Assembly: GCF_018618475.1 (NCBI RefSeq)
Contig: NZ_JACSMD010000001.1
Span: 682,001 to 746,000 of the forward strand
From: Exiguobacterium sp. s122
Lineage (GTDB): Bacteria > Bacillota > Bacilli > Exiguobacteriales > Exiguobacteriaceae
Length of the DNA stretch: 64,000 nucleotides
Direction: 5' to 3'
A model generated the notes under the pieces. It saw nothing but the letters and a program-made list of their open reading frames with translations, had not been told where the DNA came from and did not search any database. Within the stretch, counting starts at the first letter, position 1. Every line of letters begins with the position of its first letter. The position numbers and the translations under genes were made by a program. Positions 34,355 through 42,840 of this stretch are shown here, piece by piece.

Positions 34355-36640
34355 ATGAAAACAGCCTTAAAATGGACGATTGCAACGGCACTCGTATTGC
34401 CGGCGACGTTACCGCTGCACGCACCGAACGTCCTTGCGTCAGAGGACGTCGTGAAGCTCCGCTTCCTAGAGACGACGGACCTACATACGAACATCACGAA
34501 CTACGACTATTTCCAAGACAAAGTCGATAACACGATCGGCTTGACGAAAGTCGCGACGCTCATTAAACAGCATCGTGCGGAAGCCGGGGCAGACAACACG
34601 TTCCTCTTCGACAACGGGGATACGATTCAAGGGACACCGTTCGGGGATTACGTCCGGGAAGTACATCAAGGGAACCCGGGCACGTTCGAACACCCGATGT
34701 ATAAAGCGATGGCGGCACTCGACTTTGACGCGGTCACACTCGGGAACCATGAGTTCAACTTTGGCCTCGAATTTTTATACGACGCGATGGAAGGATCGAA
34801 AGGGAAGCTTCGTTTCGTCAACTCGAACGTCAAAGATTTAGAGGGGAATCCAATCGTGTCGAAGTTCAACGTTGACGGACAAGAGGTCCAAATCATCGAG
34901 CGGACGGTCACGGATACGGACGGGGAGACCCATACGATTAAAGTCGGGGTGTTCGGCGTCGTGCCACCGAAAATCATGTCGTGGGACTCGGGGAACCTTC
35001 AAGGCCGCGTGACAGCAGAGAACATCATCCCGTCGGCGCGTGAAGCCGTCAGTAAATTGAAAGCACAAGGCGCGGACGTCGTCGTCGCTCTCGCGCATTC
35101 AGGAATCGGGGAAAGCGCCGCCCTCGCTGACGAGCAGCGTGACGACGAAGAGAACGTCGGCTACGCCCTCACGAAAATCGATGGGCTCGACATGGTCATG
35201 ACCGGTCACCAGCATGGACGCTTCCCGGATGCGAACGGCATGTTCGCTTCGTTCCCGAACGTCGATATGGCAAAAGGGACAATCAACGGCAAGCCGGTCG
35301 TCATGGCGAACAACCAAGGGAAAGATTTAGGCGTCATCGACTTCGAACTCGAGCAAGTGGACGGAGAATGGCGTGTCCTCGATGCGACGGCTAAACTCGA
35401 CACGATTACGGCGAACACGCCGGTCGATGCCGAAATTCAAGCAATCATCGAAGACGATCACCGGGCGACGATCGAGTACATCAACCGTCCGGTCGGTGAG
35501 ATTCAAGACGACATTCAAAGCTATTTCGCACTCGTCCGTGACGATTCATCGGTCCAATTCGTGACGAACGCGCAAACCTGGTTCGTCGAGAAAGAACTCG
35601 AGACGAATCCGGACCTCGCCCCGTATAAAGGGTTGCCACTTCTCTCAGCCGGTGCACCGTTCAAGGCGGGCGGGCGTGAGTTGACAGATGCAGGCTATTA
35701 CACGAACATTCCGAAAGGTCAAATTGCGCTCAAGAACGTGGCGGACTTGTATGTCTATCCGAACACGCTCGAAGTCGTCAAAGTGACCGGGCAAGACGTC
35801 ATGGACTGGCTCGAGATGTCAGCCGGGGCGTATAAAGAAGTGAAGGCGGACGGGGAACCGCTCTTGAACCTCGCGTTCCGTAGCTACAACTTCGACATCT
35901 TGGACGGGTTGACGTATGAGATTGACGTGACGGGCCCAGCGAAATTCGATGTCGGCGGGAAACTCGTCAATGCTTCGGCGAACCGCGTGAAGAACGTCGA
36001 ATATAACGGCAAGCCGATTACGATGGACCAAGAGTTCTTGGTTGCGACGAACAACTATCGTGCTGGTTCATCTTCGTTCCCAGGTCTCAACGGTGGCAAC
36101 AGCATCGTTTACCGCTCAGCATACGAGACGCGAAACGTCATCTCGGATTACATCATCGCAAGCCGTGGCGCCGTTGATTACAAAGCCGATGACAACTGGA
36201 AAGTCGTCGCCGATGCGAAGCGTCTCGCAACGTTCGAGACGGCAGACGCTGGTAAGCCATACGTGGACTTGTATGAAGGGATCGAAGCGACCGACGCGAC
36301 ACGCGTTGATGCGGCCGGACGTCTCTTCCGTTCGTACACGATCGCACTCGATCCGGTAACAGAAGCCGAGCAAGTTGAACTCGTCCTCTCGGTCGACACG
36401 ATCAAGCCAGGTGCGAAAGCCGTGACGGGTGTCACGACAGCGAACGCAAACGTCACGTTGAAAGACGGGCAAAACGTGCTCGCGACAACGAAAGCGAAAG
36501 CAGATGGCTCGTACGTCTTAGCCGTGAAGCCGCTCAAGCTTCGTCAAACGGTGACGGTCGTCGCAGAGCTCAATGGTCAAACAAAAGAAGAAACGAAAGT
36601 CGTCGGCGCCGGCCATGTCGGTGTACCGGCCCTTCGTTAA
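34355..36640 (+). CDS. Secreted 5'-nucleotidase / 2',3'-cyclic phosphodiesterase family protein
   Basis: A 761-residue exported metallophosphoesterase. An N-terminal signal peptide (MKTALKWTIATALVLPATLP, cleavage near NVLA-S) precedes the calcineurin-like domain with metal motifs RFLETTDLHTN, LFDNGDTIQGTPFGDY, LGNHEFNFG, ALAHSGIGE and MTGHQHGRF. A 5'-nucleotidase C-terminal domain follows (about 350-600) and then a bacterial Ig-like module at the end (VTTANANVTLKDGQN...). The family releases phosphate and nucleosides from external nucleotides (YfkN/CpdB type). ATG 34355 is favoured by AAGGGG 8 nt before it. No sortase motif or S-layer-homology domain is seen. It is followed by a terminator. 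Confidence 0.88.
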   Translation: MKTALKWTIATALVLPATLPLHAPNVLASEDVVKLRFLETTDLHTNITNYDYFQDKVDNTIGLTKVATLIKQHRAEAGADNTFLFDNGDTIQGTPFGDYVREVHQGNPGTFEHPMYKAMAALDFDAVTLGNHEFNFGLEFLYDAMEGSKGKLRFVNSNVKDLEGNPIVSKFNVDGQEVQIIERTVTDTDGETHTIKVGVFGVVPPKIMSWDSGNLQGRVTAENIIPSAREAVSKLKAQGADVVVALAHSGIGESAALADEQRDDEENVGYALTKIDGLDMVMTGHQHGRFPDANGMFASFPNVDMAKGTINGKPVVMANNQGKDLGVIDFELEQVDGEWRVLDATAKLDTITANTPVDAEIQAIIEDDHRATIEYINRPVGEIQDDIQSYFALVRDDSSVQFVTNAQTWFVEKELETNPDLAPYKGLPLLSAGAPFKAGGRELTDAGYYTNIPKGQIALKNVADLYVYPNTLEVVKVTGQDVMDWLEMSAGAYKEVKADGEPLLNLAFRSYNFDILDGLTYEIDVTGPAKFDVGGKLVNASANRVKNVEYNGKPITMDQEFLVATNNYRAGSSSFPGLNGGNSIVYRSAYETRNVISDYIIASRGAVDYKADDNWKVVADAKRLATFETADAGKPYVDLYEGIEATDATRVDAAGRLFRSYTIALDPVTEAEQVELVLSVDTIKPGAKAVTGVTTANANVTLKDGQNVLATTKAKADGSYVLAVKPLKLRQTVTVVAELNGQTKEETKVVGAGHVGVPALR

Positions 36641-36649
36641 GCATGAACC

Positions 36650-36676
36650 GAACCCTCCTTTTTGGAGGGTTTTTAA
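36650..36676 (+). terminator. Terminator after the nucleotidase gene
   Basis: AACCCTCC pairs with GGAGGGTT around a T-rich loop, followed by a T run. Confidence 0.92.
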
Positions 36677-36704
36677 ATTGTGTCAAAAAAGTGAATGAAA
36701 CCCC

Positions 36705-36753
36705 TTACAAAAAGATGGAAAGTACTATATAATCAACAATGTAATCGGTTACA
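36705..36753 (+). promoter_or_regulatory. cstA promoter with cre site
   Basis: TTACAA (36705-36710), 17-nt spacer, TATAAT (36728-36733). TGTAATCGGTTACA at 36740-36753 matches the CcpA cre consensus TGWAANCGNTNWCA at every position and covers the transcription start, so CcpA should repress when preferred sugars are present. Confidence 0.88.
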
Positions 36754-36817
36754 TAGGACATGTGAACCATTGGGCCAGCGGGGATTGGCTACATACGCAA
36801 CAAAGGGGACAGTACAC

Positions 36818-38260
36818 ATGGTTACATTTTTTATCGCCATCGCGATTTTACTCGTCGGGTATCGCATTTACGGCCGTTACGTCGAGAAGACGTTCGGCAT
36901 CAAGGAAGAACGGACGACGCCCGCCTATGCGTCACAGGACGGCATCGACTACGTGCCGATGGGCAAGAAGCGGAACTCGATGATCCAGCTCTTGAACATC
37001 GCCGGTGTCGGTCCAATCTTCGGACCGATCATGGGGGCGCTCTATGGCCCGGTCGCGTTCCTTTGGATCGTCTTCGGATCAATCTTCGCCGGGGCCGTGC
37101 ACGACTATTTGACAGGGATGATCTCGCTTCGTAACAACGGGGCGCACTTGCCGCAGCTCGCCGAGAAGTTCCTCGGCCGCTCGCTCCGTCATATCGTCAA
37201 CGGGTTCGCCTTACTCTTACTTCTCTTGGTCGGGACGGTGTTTGTCACGTCACCGAGTAACATGATCAACAATTTGTTCGGTGGGGACGCGTCGACGCTC
37301 ATTTTCGTCATTTTTGCCATCTTTGCATACTACATTTTGGCGACGCTCCTCCCGGTCGATAAAATCATCGGCCGCATCTATCCGTTCTTCGGTGCGCTCC
37401 TTTTGATTAGCGCGGTCGGGATCGGGGTCAGTTTGTTCGTCCAAGGATACAAGATTCCAGAAATGACGCTCACGAACATGCATCCGGACGGTCTTCCGAT
37501 TTGGCCGCTCCTCTTCTTCACCATCTCATGTGGGGCGCTCTCTGGCTTCCATGCGACCCAGTCGCCAATCATTTCACGGACGACGATGAAAGAAAGCAAC
37601 GGGCGCTCGATCTTCTACGGCATGATGATCGTCGAAGCGGTCATCGCAATGGTATGGGCCGGTGCGGCCATGGCCATCTTCGAGCCGGGGGAGCTTCTCG
37701 GAATGATTCAAGCGGGCACACCAGCGCTCGTCGTGCAAGAAGTGGCGACGCTCATGCTCGGTAGCATCGGCGGCACGCTCGCGATTCTCGGTGTCATCGT
37801 CTTACCAATCACATCAGGCGACACGGCGTTCCGTAGCGCTCGAATGATTATCGCCGACTATTTGAAAGTCGCGCAGAAGAAGTTCTCGTCACGCCTTTGG
37901 ATCGCGCTTCCGCTCTTCGCCATCTCGTACGTCTTGACGAACATGGACTTCCAAATGCTCTGGCAGTACTTCAACTGGGCAAACCAGACGACGGCCGTCA
38001 TCGCGCTCTTCGTCGGGTCGATGTATTTGTACATTAAAGGGCGCAACCACTACATCGCGCTCATCCCGGGGACGTTCATGTTGTATGCGGTTTGGTTCTA
38101 TATCCTAACGGCGCCAATCGGCTTCAAGATGGATGGGGTCATCCCGTACGTCATTTCGACAATCGGGACAATCACACTGCTCGTCTTGTTCCATCTACGC
38201 GCCAAAGCGATGCGGGCACAGAACATGGAATGTGACGTTCCGGTGAAAGAAGTCGCATAA
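36818..38260 (+). CDS. cstA: Carbon starvation protein CstA family transporter
   Basis: A 480-residue polytopic membrane protein of the CstA family, linked to uptake of pyruvate or peptides during carbon starvation. Conserved features: the N-terminal YRIYGRYVEKTFG, the PIFGPIMGALYGPVAFLWIV segment, GAVHDYLTGMISLRN, the CGALSGFHATQSPIISRT motif and about 12-13 membrane helices. ATG 36818 is chosen because AAAGGGGA is 8 nt upstream; the frame open from 36695 covers the promoter and cre site and cannot be coding. The cre site over the start point fits repression by good carbon sources. A terminator follows. Confidence 0.93.
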   Translation: MVTFFIAIAILLVGYRIYGRYVEKTFGIKEERTTPAYASQDGIDYVPMGKKRNSMIQLLNIAGVGPIFGPIMGALYGPVAFLWIVFGSIFAGAVHDYLTGMISLRNNGAHLPQLAEKFLGRSLRHIVNGFALLLLLLVGTVFVTSPSNMINNLFGGDASTLIFVIFAIFAYYILATLLPVDKIIGRIYPFFGALLLISAVGIGVSLFVQGYKIPEMTLTNMHPDGLPIWPLLFFTISCGALSGFHATQSPIISRTTMKESNGRSIFYGMMIVEAVIAMVWAGAAMAIFEPGELLGMIQAGTPALVVQEVATLMLGSIGGTLAILGVIVLPITSGDTAFRSARMIIADYLKVAQKKFSSRLWIALPLFAISYVLTNMDFQMLWQYFNWANQTTAVIALFVGSMYLYIKGRNHYIALIPGTFMLYAVWFYILTAPIGFKMDGVIPYVISTIGTITLLVLFHLRAKAMRAQNMECDVPVKEVA

Positions 38261-38267
38261 TGAATCG

Positions 38268-38295
38268 ACATGGGTCCTCGTGACCCATGTTTTTG
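38268..38295 (+). terminator. Terminator after cstA
   Basis: ACATGGGTC pairs with GACCCATGT around CTCGT, followed by TTTTG. Confidence 0.92.
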
Positions 38296-38352
38296 TTTGC
38301 AACGATATCGGGAAATGACCATACTAGAGGAATACGGAAAGGTGGGAGCTGA

Positions 38353-39024
38353 ATGGAACAAGAAAAAGTAAAAGAGATGCTCCATGCCGATACGCTCGGG
38401 GAAGAGATTGCAAGTGCCATCACCCACGGGCTTGGGGTCATCTTCAGTATCGTCGCGCTCGTCTTACTCGTCATGAGTGCGACGGAGAGCGGGAGCACAT
38501 GGAACGTCACCGCCGTCAGTGTCTTCGGCGCATCCATGATTTTACTCTACCTGTTCTCGACCCTCATGCATGCGATTCCGCATCCACGGGCGAAGCGGGT
38601 GCTCCAAGTGTTCGACCATGCGGGAATTTACTTGCTGATCGCCGGGAGCTACACGCCGTTCGCGCTCGTGTCGCTTCGAGGGACGCTCGGCTGGACGTTA
38701 TTCGGGATCGTTTGGGGCGTGGCCATTCTCGGGATCGTCTGGAAACTGTTCTCGACGGGGAAATACATGTGGGTGTCGAACGTGACGTATCTCGCGCTCG
38801 GCTGGATTTGCATCATCGCCATCCGTCCGCTATATGAGTCGCTCGGCCATACGGGATTCATGTTGCTCCTCGCCGGCGGGATTGCCTATTCGGTCGGAAT
38901 TGTCTTTTACGTCTGGCAGAAGTTACCGTTTAACCATGCGATTTGGCACTTGTTCGTCCTCGCCGGGAGCGTGTTCATTTTCCTCAGTATATTGCTCTAT
39001 GTCGCACCGACGACACATCTATGA
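38353..39024 (+). CDS. Hemolysin III / PAQR-family membrane protein
   Basis: A 223-residue protein with seven hydrophobic helices. PAQR signatures: EEIASAITHGLGVIFS near the N-terminus (His), FDHAGIYLLIAGSYTPFAL (DH...GS motif), and NHAIWHLFVLAGS in the last helix (HxxxH-like). Such proteins (YplQ in B. subtilis) influence membrane lipid state or fluidity and have a zinc site; the hemolysin name is historical. Ribosome site GGTGGGAG. It lies between terminators as a single-gene unit. Confidence 0.88.
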   Translation: MEQEKVKEMLHADTLGEEIASAITHGLGVIFSIVALVLLVMSATESGSTWNVTAVSVFGASMILLYLFSTLMHAIPHPRAKRVLQVFDHAGIYLLIAGSYTPFALVSLRGTLGWTLFGIVWGVAILGIVWKLFSTGKYMWVSNVTYLALGWICIIAIRPLYESLGHTGFMLLLAGGIAYSVGIVFYVWQKLPFNHAIWHLFVLAGSVFIFLSILLYVAPTTHL

Positions 39025-39028
39025 AGGA

Positions 39029-39054
39029 GACGTCCAAAAGGGCGTCTTTTTTTG
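39029..39054 (+). terminator. Terminator after the hemolysin III gene
   Basis: AGACGTCC pairs with GGGCGTCT around AAAA, followed by seven T. Confidence 0.88.
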
Positions 39055-39075
39055 AAAAGTTAGGCAATAAACTGC

Positions 39076-39089
39076 TGCAAACGGTTACA
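39076..39089 (+). promoter_or_regulatory. cre-like site upstream of proline dehydrogenase
   Basis: TGCAAACGGTTACA differs from the cre consensus TGWAANCGNTNWCA only at the third base. It lies upstream of a possible promoter (CAGACG 39096-39101, 17 nt, CATAAT 39119-39124), so CcpA control of proline use is likely, sign uncertain. Confidence 0.7.
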
Positions 39090-39179
39090 AAAATACAGAC
39101 GAATGGACGTTTGTATGTCATAATAATTTCAGACATCGTCATAGAGATAGATGGGTGTAAACGTAAGGGGGAAAAGCAG

Positions 39180-40097
39180 ATGGAAAAAGTGTTGCGCGAT
39201 GGATTTATTTACATGTCACAAAACAAAACACTCAATAGTTTGGCTAAAAAATACGGACTTCGGTTCGGGGCTTCGCGCTTTGTGGCGGGGGAAGATTTCA
39301 AGACGTCGGTGCCGACGATTCGGGAATTGAACGCGAAAGGTTTATCGGTCACAGTCGACCATTTAGGGGAGTTCATCACGACAGTCGAAGAAGCGACAGA
39401 AAACCGGGATGAGATCATTCGGGCGATCGAGATTATGGCAGAAGAGAAACTCGATGCCTACATGTCGCTTAAATTGACGTCACTCGGGTTTGATATTTCA
39501 GACGAGTTGATTGAAGACAACATGCGTCAAATCTTGACGGCGGCGAAAGCCGTCGGTGTGTTCGTCGCCATCGATATGGAAGATGAGCCGCGTTGCGAGA
39601 AGACGCTCGACTTGTTCAAGCGCCTGAAGGCAGACTTTGACGGACTCGGGACGGTCATCCAGTCGTACTTGTACCGCTCGGAAGATGACATCAACCATCT
39701 CGCACCGCTCAACCCGAACCTTCGTATCGTCAAAGGGGCATACAAAGAGCCAGCGACGGTCGCCTTCCCAGAAAAAGAAGACGTCGACCACAACTACGTG
39801 AAGCTCGTCAAACTTCATCTTGCGAACGGAAACTACGCCTCCATCGCAACTCATGACGACCACATGATCGATGCCATCATCGAGCATGTGAAAGCGAACG
39901 ATATCCCGCTCGACCAGTTCGAGTTCCAAATGCTGTACGGAATCCGCGTCGAGCGTCAACTCGAGCTCGTCCGCCAAGGATACAAAGTCCGGGTCTACGT
40001 GCCATACGGCCGTGACTGGTATGGCTACTTCATGCGCCGCTTGGCTGAACGTCCGGCGAACGTGGCGTTCGTGTTAAAAGGAATGGTGAAGAAATAA
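39180..40097 (+). CDS. Proline dehydrogenase
   Basis: A 305-residue FAD-dependent proline dehydrogenase (PutA/PutB catalytic barrel), oxidising proline to pyrroline-5-carboxylate at the membrane surface. Family motifs: TVDHLGEFITT, MSLKLTSLGFDI, IDMEDEPRCEKTLDLF, VIQSYLYRSEDD, RIVKGAYKEP, ATHDDHMI and the C-terminal YGIRVERQLEL and VYVPYGRDWYGYFMRRLAERPAN, split here only by my quotation. ATG 39180 follows AAGGGGGA; in-frame extension upstream overlaps the promoter. No P5C dehydrogenase is adjacent. In B. subtilis a related gene (yusM/fadM) lies next to the fad genes, as this one nearly does. Confidence 0.92.
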   Translation: MEKVLRDGFIYMSQNKTLNSLAKKYGLRFGASRFVAGEDFKTSVPTIRELNAKGLSVTVDHLGEFITTVEEATENRDEIIRAIEIMAEEKLDAYMSLKLTSLGFDISDELIEDNMRQILTAAKAVGVFVAIDMEDEPRCEKTLDLFKRLKADFDGLGTVIQSYLYRSEDDINHLAPLNPNLRIVKGAYKEPATVAFPEKEDVDHNYVKLVKLHLANGNYASIATHDDHMIDAIIEHVKANDIPLDQFEFQMLYGIRVERQLELVRQGYKVRVYVPYGRDWYGYFMRRLAERPANVAFVLKGMVKK

Positions 40098-40166
40098 AGA
40101 AAGCCAATGTATTCTACCTGATACCGTGAAACAAATGGACATCAGCGTGAAGGCTTTAGACACAAA

Positions 40167-40211
40167 AAATGGTTTGGTTCTTTTAAAATAGAACCAAACC
40201 ATTTTTTTTAT
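40167..40211 (+). terminator. Terminator after proline dehydrogenase
   Basis: AATGGTTTGGTTC pairs with GAACCAAACCATT (13 bp) around a T/A loop, followed by eight T. Confidence 0.95.
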
Positions 40212-40365
40212 TAATAGTTGCTTGAAGTATCTTAAGACAAGAACGATTGTGTTATTGTAATTTATTCATTTATTTTAGTTCCGAATTTTCTTCAAATGAT
40301 TTGATTAGAAGTTCTAGCGAACAAGAAAAATGATTTAAAATAAAACACGACTAGGAGGATAAATA

Positions 40366-41067
40366 ATGGACTTTGAAAATATGATAAACCAAATCTATGA
40401 TGTGACTCCAAAAGGATTTCAAGAACCTATCAAAATGACGGTAGGCATTGGTGCGGATTTTTTGCCTGTTTTCGGAAAGATATATCATGCGTATCAACAT
40501 CAAAAAATAAACAGAGCGCTAAGAGAATTGGATCATCAGATTCAAAATATTAAAGTAAAGCTTGATGCCAGTGATGAATCGATGATCTTCAAAGAAGAGA
40601 TATTCCCTATCATTATCAAAAAAATGTTAGATGAACCTCAAGAAGAAAAAATTAAAATAATAATTGATGGGTTTGAGCATATTGTCGACAGGAATATTTC
40701 TGAGCAAGAAATAATCTTTCACTATTATGATGTTCTTGAGGAACTTCGCATGGCAGATATTATTTTTATGTGTACAAACTATTTTGTAAAAAAAGATATA
40801 AGTTCAAAAGAAAAAGGAGCTCATTTAGCATCCGAATCAGAGGAAGAATTAGCACGAAAACATATTGAAAGATATATGGCGAATAAACTTGTGCGTTTAG
40901 GGTTGTTGATTGAAAAAGCGGATAAGGAACAGATGACGTATAATGTTTTAAAAGAATTGACTAGAAATAGGGCTGGATATGAATATGCAGCCAAATTTAC
41001 CATCAATCAATATGAGTTAACACCATTTGGATTTAGTTTTATTGATTTTTTTAAACTAGATATATAA
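40366..41067 (+). CDS. Hypothetical protein, AT-rich cassette gene 1
   Basis: A 233-residue protein of AT-rich codon use unlike its neighbours, suggesting transfer. It starts MDFENMINQIYDVTPKGFQE, has a modest hydrophobic stretch (MTVGIGADFLPVFGKIY) near residue 25-42, then a mostly helical body with charged segments (RALRELDHQIQNIKVKLDAS; EELARKHIERYMANKLVRL) and a winged-helix-like end (LGLLIEKADKEQMTYNVLKE, TPFGFSFIDFF). No catalytic motif recognised. AGGAGG lies 8 nt before the ATG. It is followed 27 nt later by a second AT-rich gene; together they form a separate two-gene unit, possibly a defence or stress cassette. Confidence 0.6.
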   Translation: MDFENMINQIYDVTPKGFQEPIKMTVGIGADFLPVFGKIYHAYQHQKINRALRELDHQIQNIKVKLDASDESMIFKEEIFPIIIKKMLDEPQEEKIKIIIDGFEHIVDRNISEQEIIFHYYDVLEELRMADIIFMCTNYFVKKDISSKEKGAHLASESEEELARKHIERYMANKLVRLGLLIEKADKEQMTYNVLKELTRNRAGYEYAAKFTINQYELTPFGFSFIDFFKLDI

Positions 41068-41094
41068 TAAGACAGTGGGAGGATGAGATATTTA

Positions 41095-41562
41095 ATGACA
41101 AATATCGAGGTTATATTGGAAATAAGTAAAGTCCTTTCTCCAATTATAACGGTTGGATTAGCGGCGTTTTTAGCTGCAAGATATTACTTTAAAAACAAAC
41201 AAGTTGATTATTCCATGAAGCTTTCTGAAAAAGCTATCGAAGAAGTTTATAACCCTATCATAGTTAAGATAGAAAAAGATGCTATCAATGATGGATTTAG
41301 TTATGAAGGATTATCCGCAAATGATTTAGTAGATATTGACGAAATTTTTTCTAAGAATCGACATTTAGTTGAAGAAAGTTTGTTAAATATTCTTTGGAAG
41401 TACCAAGAAGATGTTCATTTTGAACTTTCTACTTTGTATAGTAACGAGGAGTCTCAGATAACTTTTAAAGACAAATTTTTGGACTCTAATCATGAGTTTT
41501 TGAATGAGTTAAAAAAAGTTAGAAATTTTCATTTGAAGCGAATTGGTTTTTACTTTAAATAA
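41095..41562 (+). CDS. Hypothetical membrane-anchored protein, AT-rich cassette gene 2
   Basis: About 155 residues: an N-terminal membrane helix (VLSPIITVGLAAFLAARYYF, about residues 13-32) followed by a cytosolic helical domain rich in Lys/Glu. No known motif. Two starts are possible: ATG 41083, which directly abuts GGGAGG and seems too close, or ATG 41095 (12 nt away). It shares the AT-rich composition of the preceding gene and is likely co-transcribed. The pair resembles small two-gene membrane-plus-soluble modules, but the function is unknown. Confidence 0.55.
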   Translation: MTNIEVILEISKVLSPIITVGLAAFLAARYYFKNKQVDYSMKLSEKAIEEVYNPIIVKIEKDAINDGFSYEGLSANDLVDIDEIFSKNRHLVEESLLNILWKYQEDVHFELSTLYSNEESQITFKDKFLDSNHEFLNELKKVRNFHLKRIGFYFK

Positions 41563-41596
41563 ATTAAAACCAAGTGGTAACTACTTTGTTAAAAAT

Positions 41597-41717
41597 GCGT
41601 CCGTCGGCGCCCTGACTCATGCAGGAAAGCAATCCGAAGAAGACCCCGCAGTGTCGGGAGCGGCGCGAGGAGGCTTCGGAGTTGCCTGCTGAAAGCATGG
41701 GCGCCGAAATGACGCAC
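41597..41717. repeat. Dispersed palindromic repeat, copy 2
   Basis: A 121-nt imperfect palindrome: TGCGTC (41597-41602) pairs with GACGCA (41712-41717) and TCGGCGCCC (41605-41613) with GGGCGCCGA (41700-41708). The middle holds AAGACCCCGCAGTG and GCGCGAGGAGGCTTCGG, then TTGCCTGCTGAAAGCATGG. This is the reverse-oriented counterpart of the repeat behind eno, and resembles the common Bacillaceae repeat core (GACCCCGCAG...GAGGAGGCT...GGAAAGC) I recall. It sits exactly where the AT-rich cassette ends. Confidence 0.65.
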
Positions 41718-41728
41718 CGCAAAAAAAG

Positions 41729-41758
41729 AAGACTCAGCTACAAACTGAGTCTTCTGCA
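41729..41758. terminator. Bidirectional terminator
   Basis: AGAAGACTCAG pairs with CTGAGTCTTCT around CTACAAA. On the minus strand, the run of seven A upstream becomes a T tract, so it mainly ends the minus-strand SDR gene. Confidence 0.88.
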
Positions 41759-41760
41759 AA

Positions 41761-42663
41761 TCATCCGTTCACAACAGTCCCGCCATTGACGTGGATGACT
41801 TGTCCACTGACGTACGTCGAGTCGTCACTTGCGAGATACACATACGCCGGAGCGAGTTCCGCCGGTTGACCTGGACGTTTCATCTCGGCCGAGTCACCGA
41901 ACGAGGCGACTTTGTCCGCCGGGAACGTCGCCGGGATGAGCGGTGTCCAAATCGGGCCTGGCGCGACCCCGTTGACACGGATTTTCTTCTCGGCGAGGTT
42001 ACTCGCGAGTGCGCGTGTGAACGATGTGATCGCCCCTTTTGTCGACGAGTAGTCGATCAATTGGTCGTTCCCTTGATACGCTGTGATCGACGTCGTGTTG
42101 ATGATACTCGCGCCTTCGTTCAAGTATGGGAGGGCGGCTTTCGTCAAATAGAACATGCTGAAGATGTTCGTTCGGAACGTCTTCTCGAGCTGGTCATCCG
42201 AAATATCGAGGAGCGACTCCTGCGGATGTTGCTCAGCTGCGTTATTGACGAGGATGTCCAAATGACCGAACGTCTCGAGCGCCTGTTTGACGACGTCTTG
42301 GCAAAACGCCGAGTCGCCGACGTCCCCTTGAAGCAAGAGACACGCTTGACCGAGTTCTTCGATCCGTTCTTTCGTCGCCTCGGCGTCCTCGAGCTCGTTT
42401 TGGTCTTTATAGACGATGACCGAGTTCGCACCTTCGTGGGCAAAGAAGATGGCGACGGATTTTCCAATCCCGGAGTCACCGCCCGTGATGATGGCGACTT
42501 TGTCTTTCAGCTTGTCGCTTCCTTTGTATCCTTCACGCTCATAGATGGGGAACGGCTCCATCTTCGAGTCGATTCCCGGCTGATGGGATTGCTCCTGGCC
42601 GTCCTTCTTGAACGATTCAAAATCTTTTCGACTTCCGACTGTGTTTAAGCGATTCTCACTCAT
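41761..42663 (-). CDS. Short-chain dehydrogenase (general-stress YdaD/YhdF-type)
   Basis: A 300-residue SDR oxidoreductase with an N-terminal extension (about 45 residues, rich in Gln/Lys/Pro) typical of the stress-protein group in Bacilli. Motifs: KVAIITGGDSGIGKSVAIFF (NAD(P)-binding TGxxxGIG), LVNNAAEQ (NNAA), catalytic Ser in NTTSITAYQG and YSSTKGAI (YxxxK). Ends SGQVIHVNGG as usual. Substrate unknown. It is read alone on the minus strand, diverging from the fad operon; an extended -10 (TGgTATAGA) is seen on the minus strand near 42699-42706. Confidence 0.9.
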   Translation of the reverse strand: MSENRLNTVGSRKDFESFKKDGQEQSHQPGIDSKMEPFPIYEREGYKGSDKLKDKVAIITGGDSGIGKSVAIFFAHEGANSVIVYKDQNELEDAEATKERIEELGQACLLLQGDVGDSAFCQDVVKQALETFGHLDILVNNAAEQHPQESLLDISDDQLEKTFRTNIFSMFYLTKAALPYLNEGASIINTTSITAYQGNDQLIDYSSTKGAITSFTRALASNLAEKKIRVNGVAPGPIWTPLIPATFPADKVASFGDSAEMKRPGQPAELAPAYVYLASDDSTYVSGQVIHVNGGTVVNG

Positions 42664-42765
42664 GTATACATTCCCCTTTCTAAATTTGGCTCTTTGTGTC
42701 TATACCACTCATCTAAAAAACTAATCGTCATTTCGGGAAATGGAATGAATTTGAAAAATGCAGGC

Positions 42766-42794
42766 TTGCGAATGAATGTTCATTCATTTATGAT
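42766..42794 (+). promoter_or_regulatory. fadN promoter overlapped by FadR-type operator 1
   Basis: TTGCGA (42766-42771), 17-nt spacer, TATGAT (42789-42794). CGAATGAATGTTCATTCA at 42769-42786 matches the B. subtilis FadR (TetR-type) site TGAATGAMTANTCATTCA at 16 of 18 positions and covers the spacer, so binding would block RNA polymerase until long-chain acyl-CoA accumulates. Confidence 0.85.
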
Positions 42795-42840
42795 AGAAGA
42801 GTAAACACGATGGTGATTGCGGTTTTTTTTACGCTTGAAA

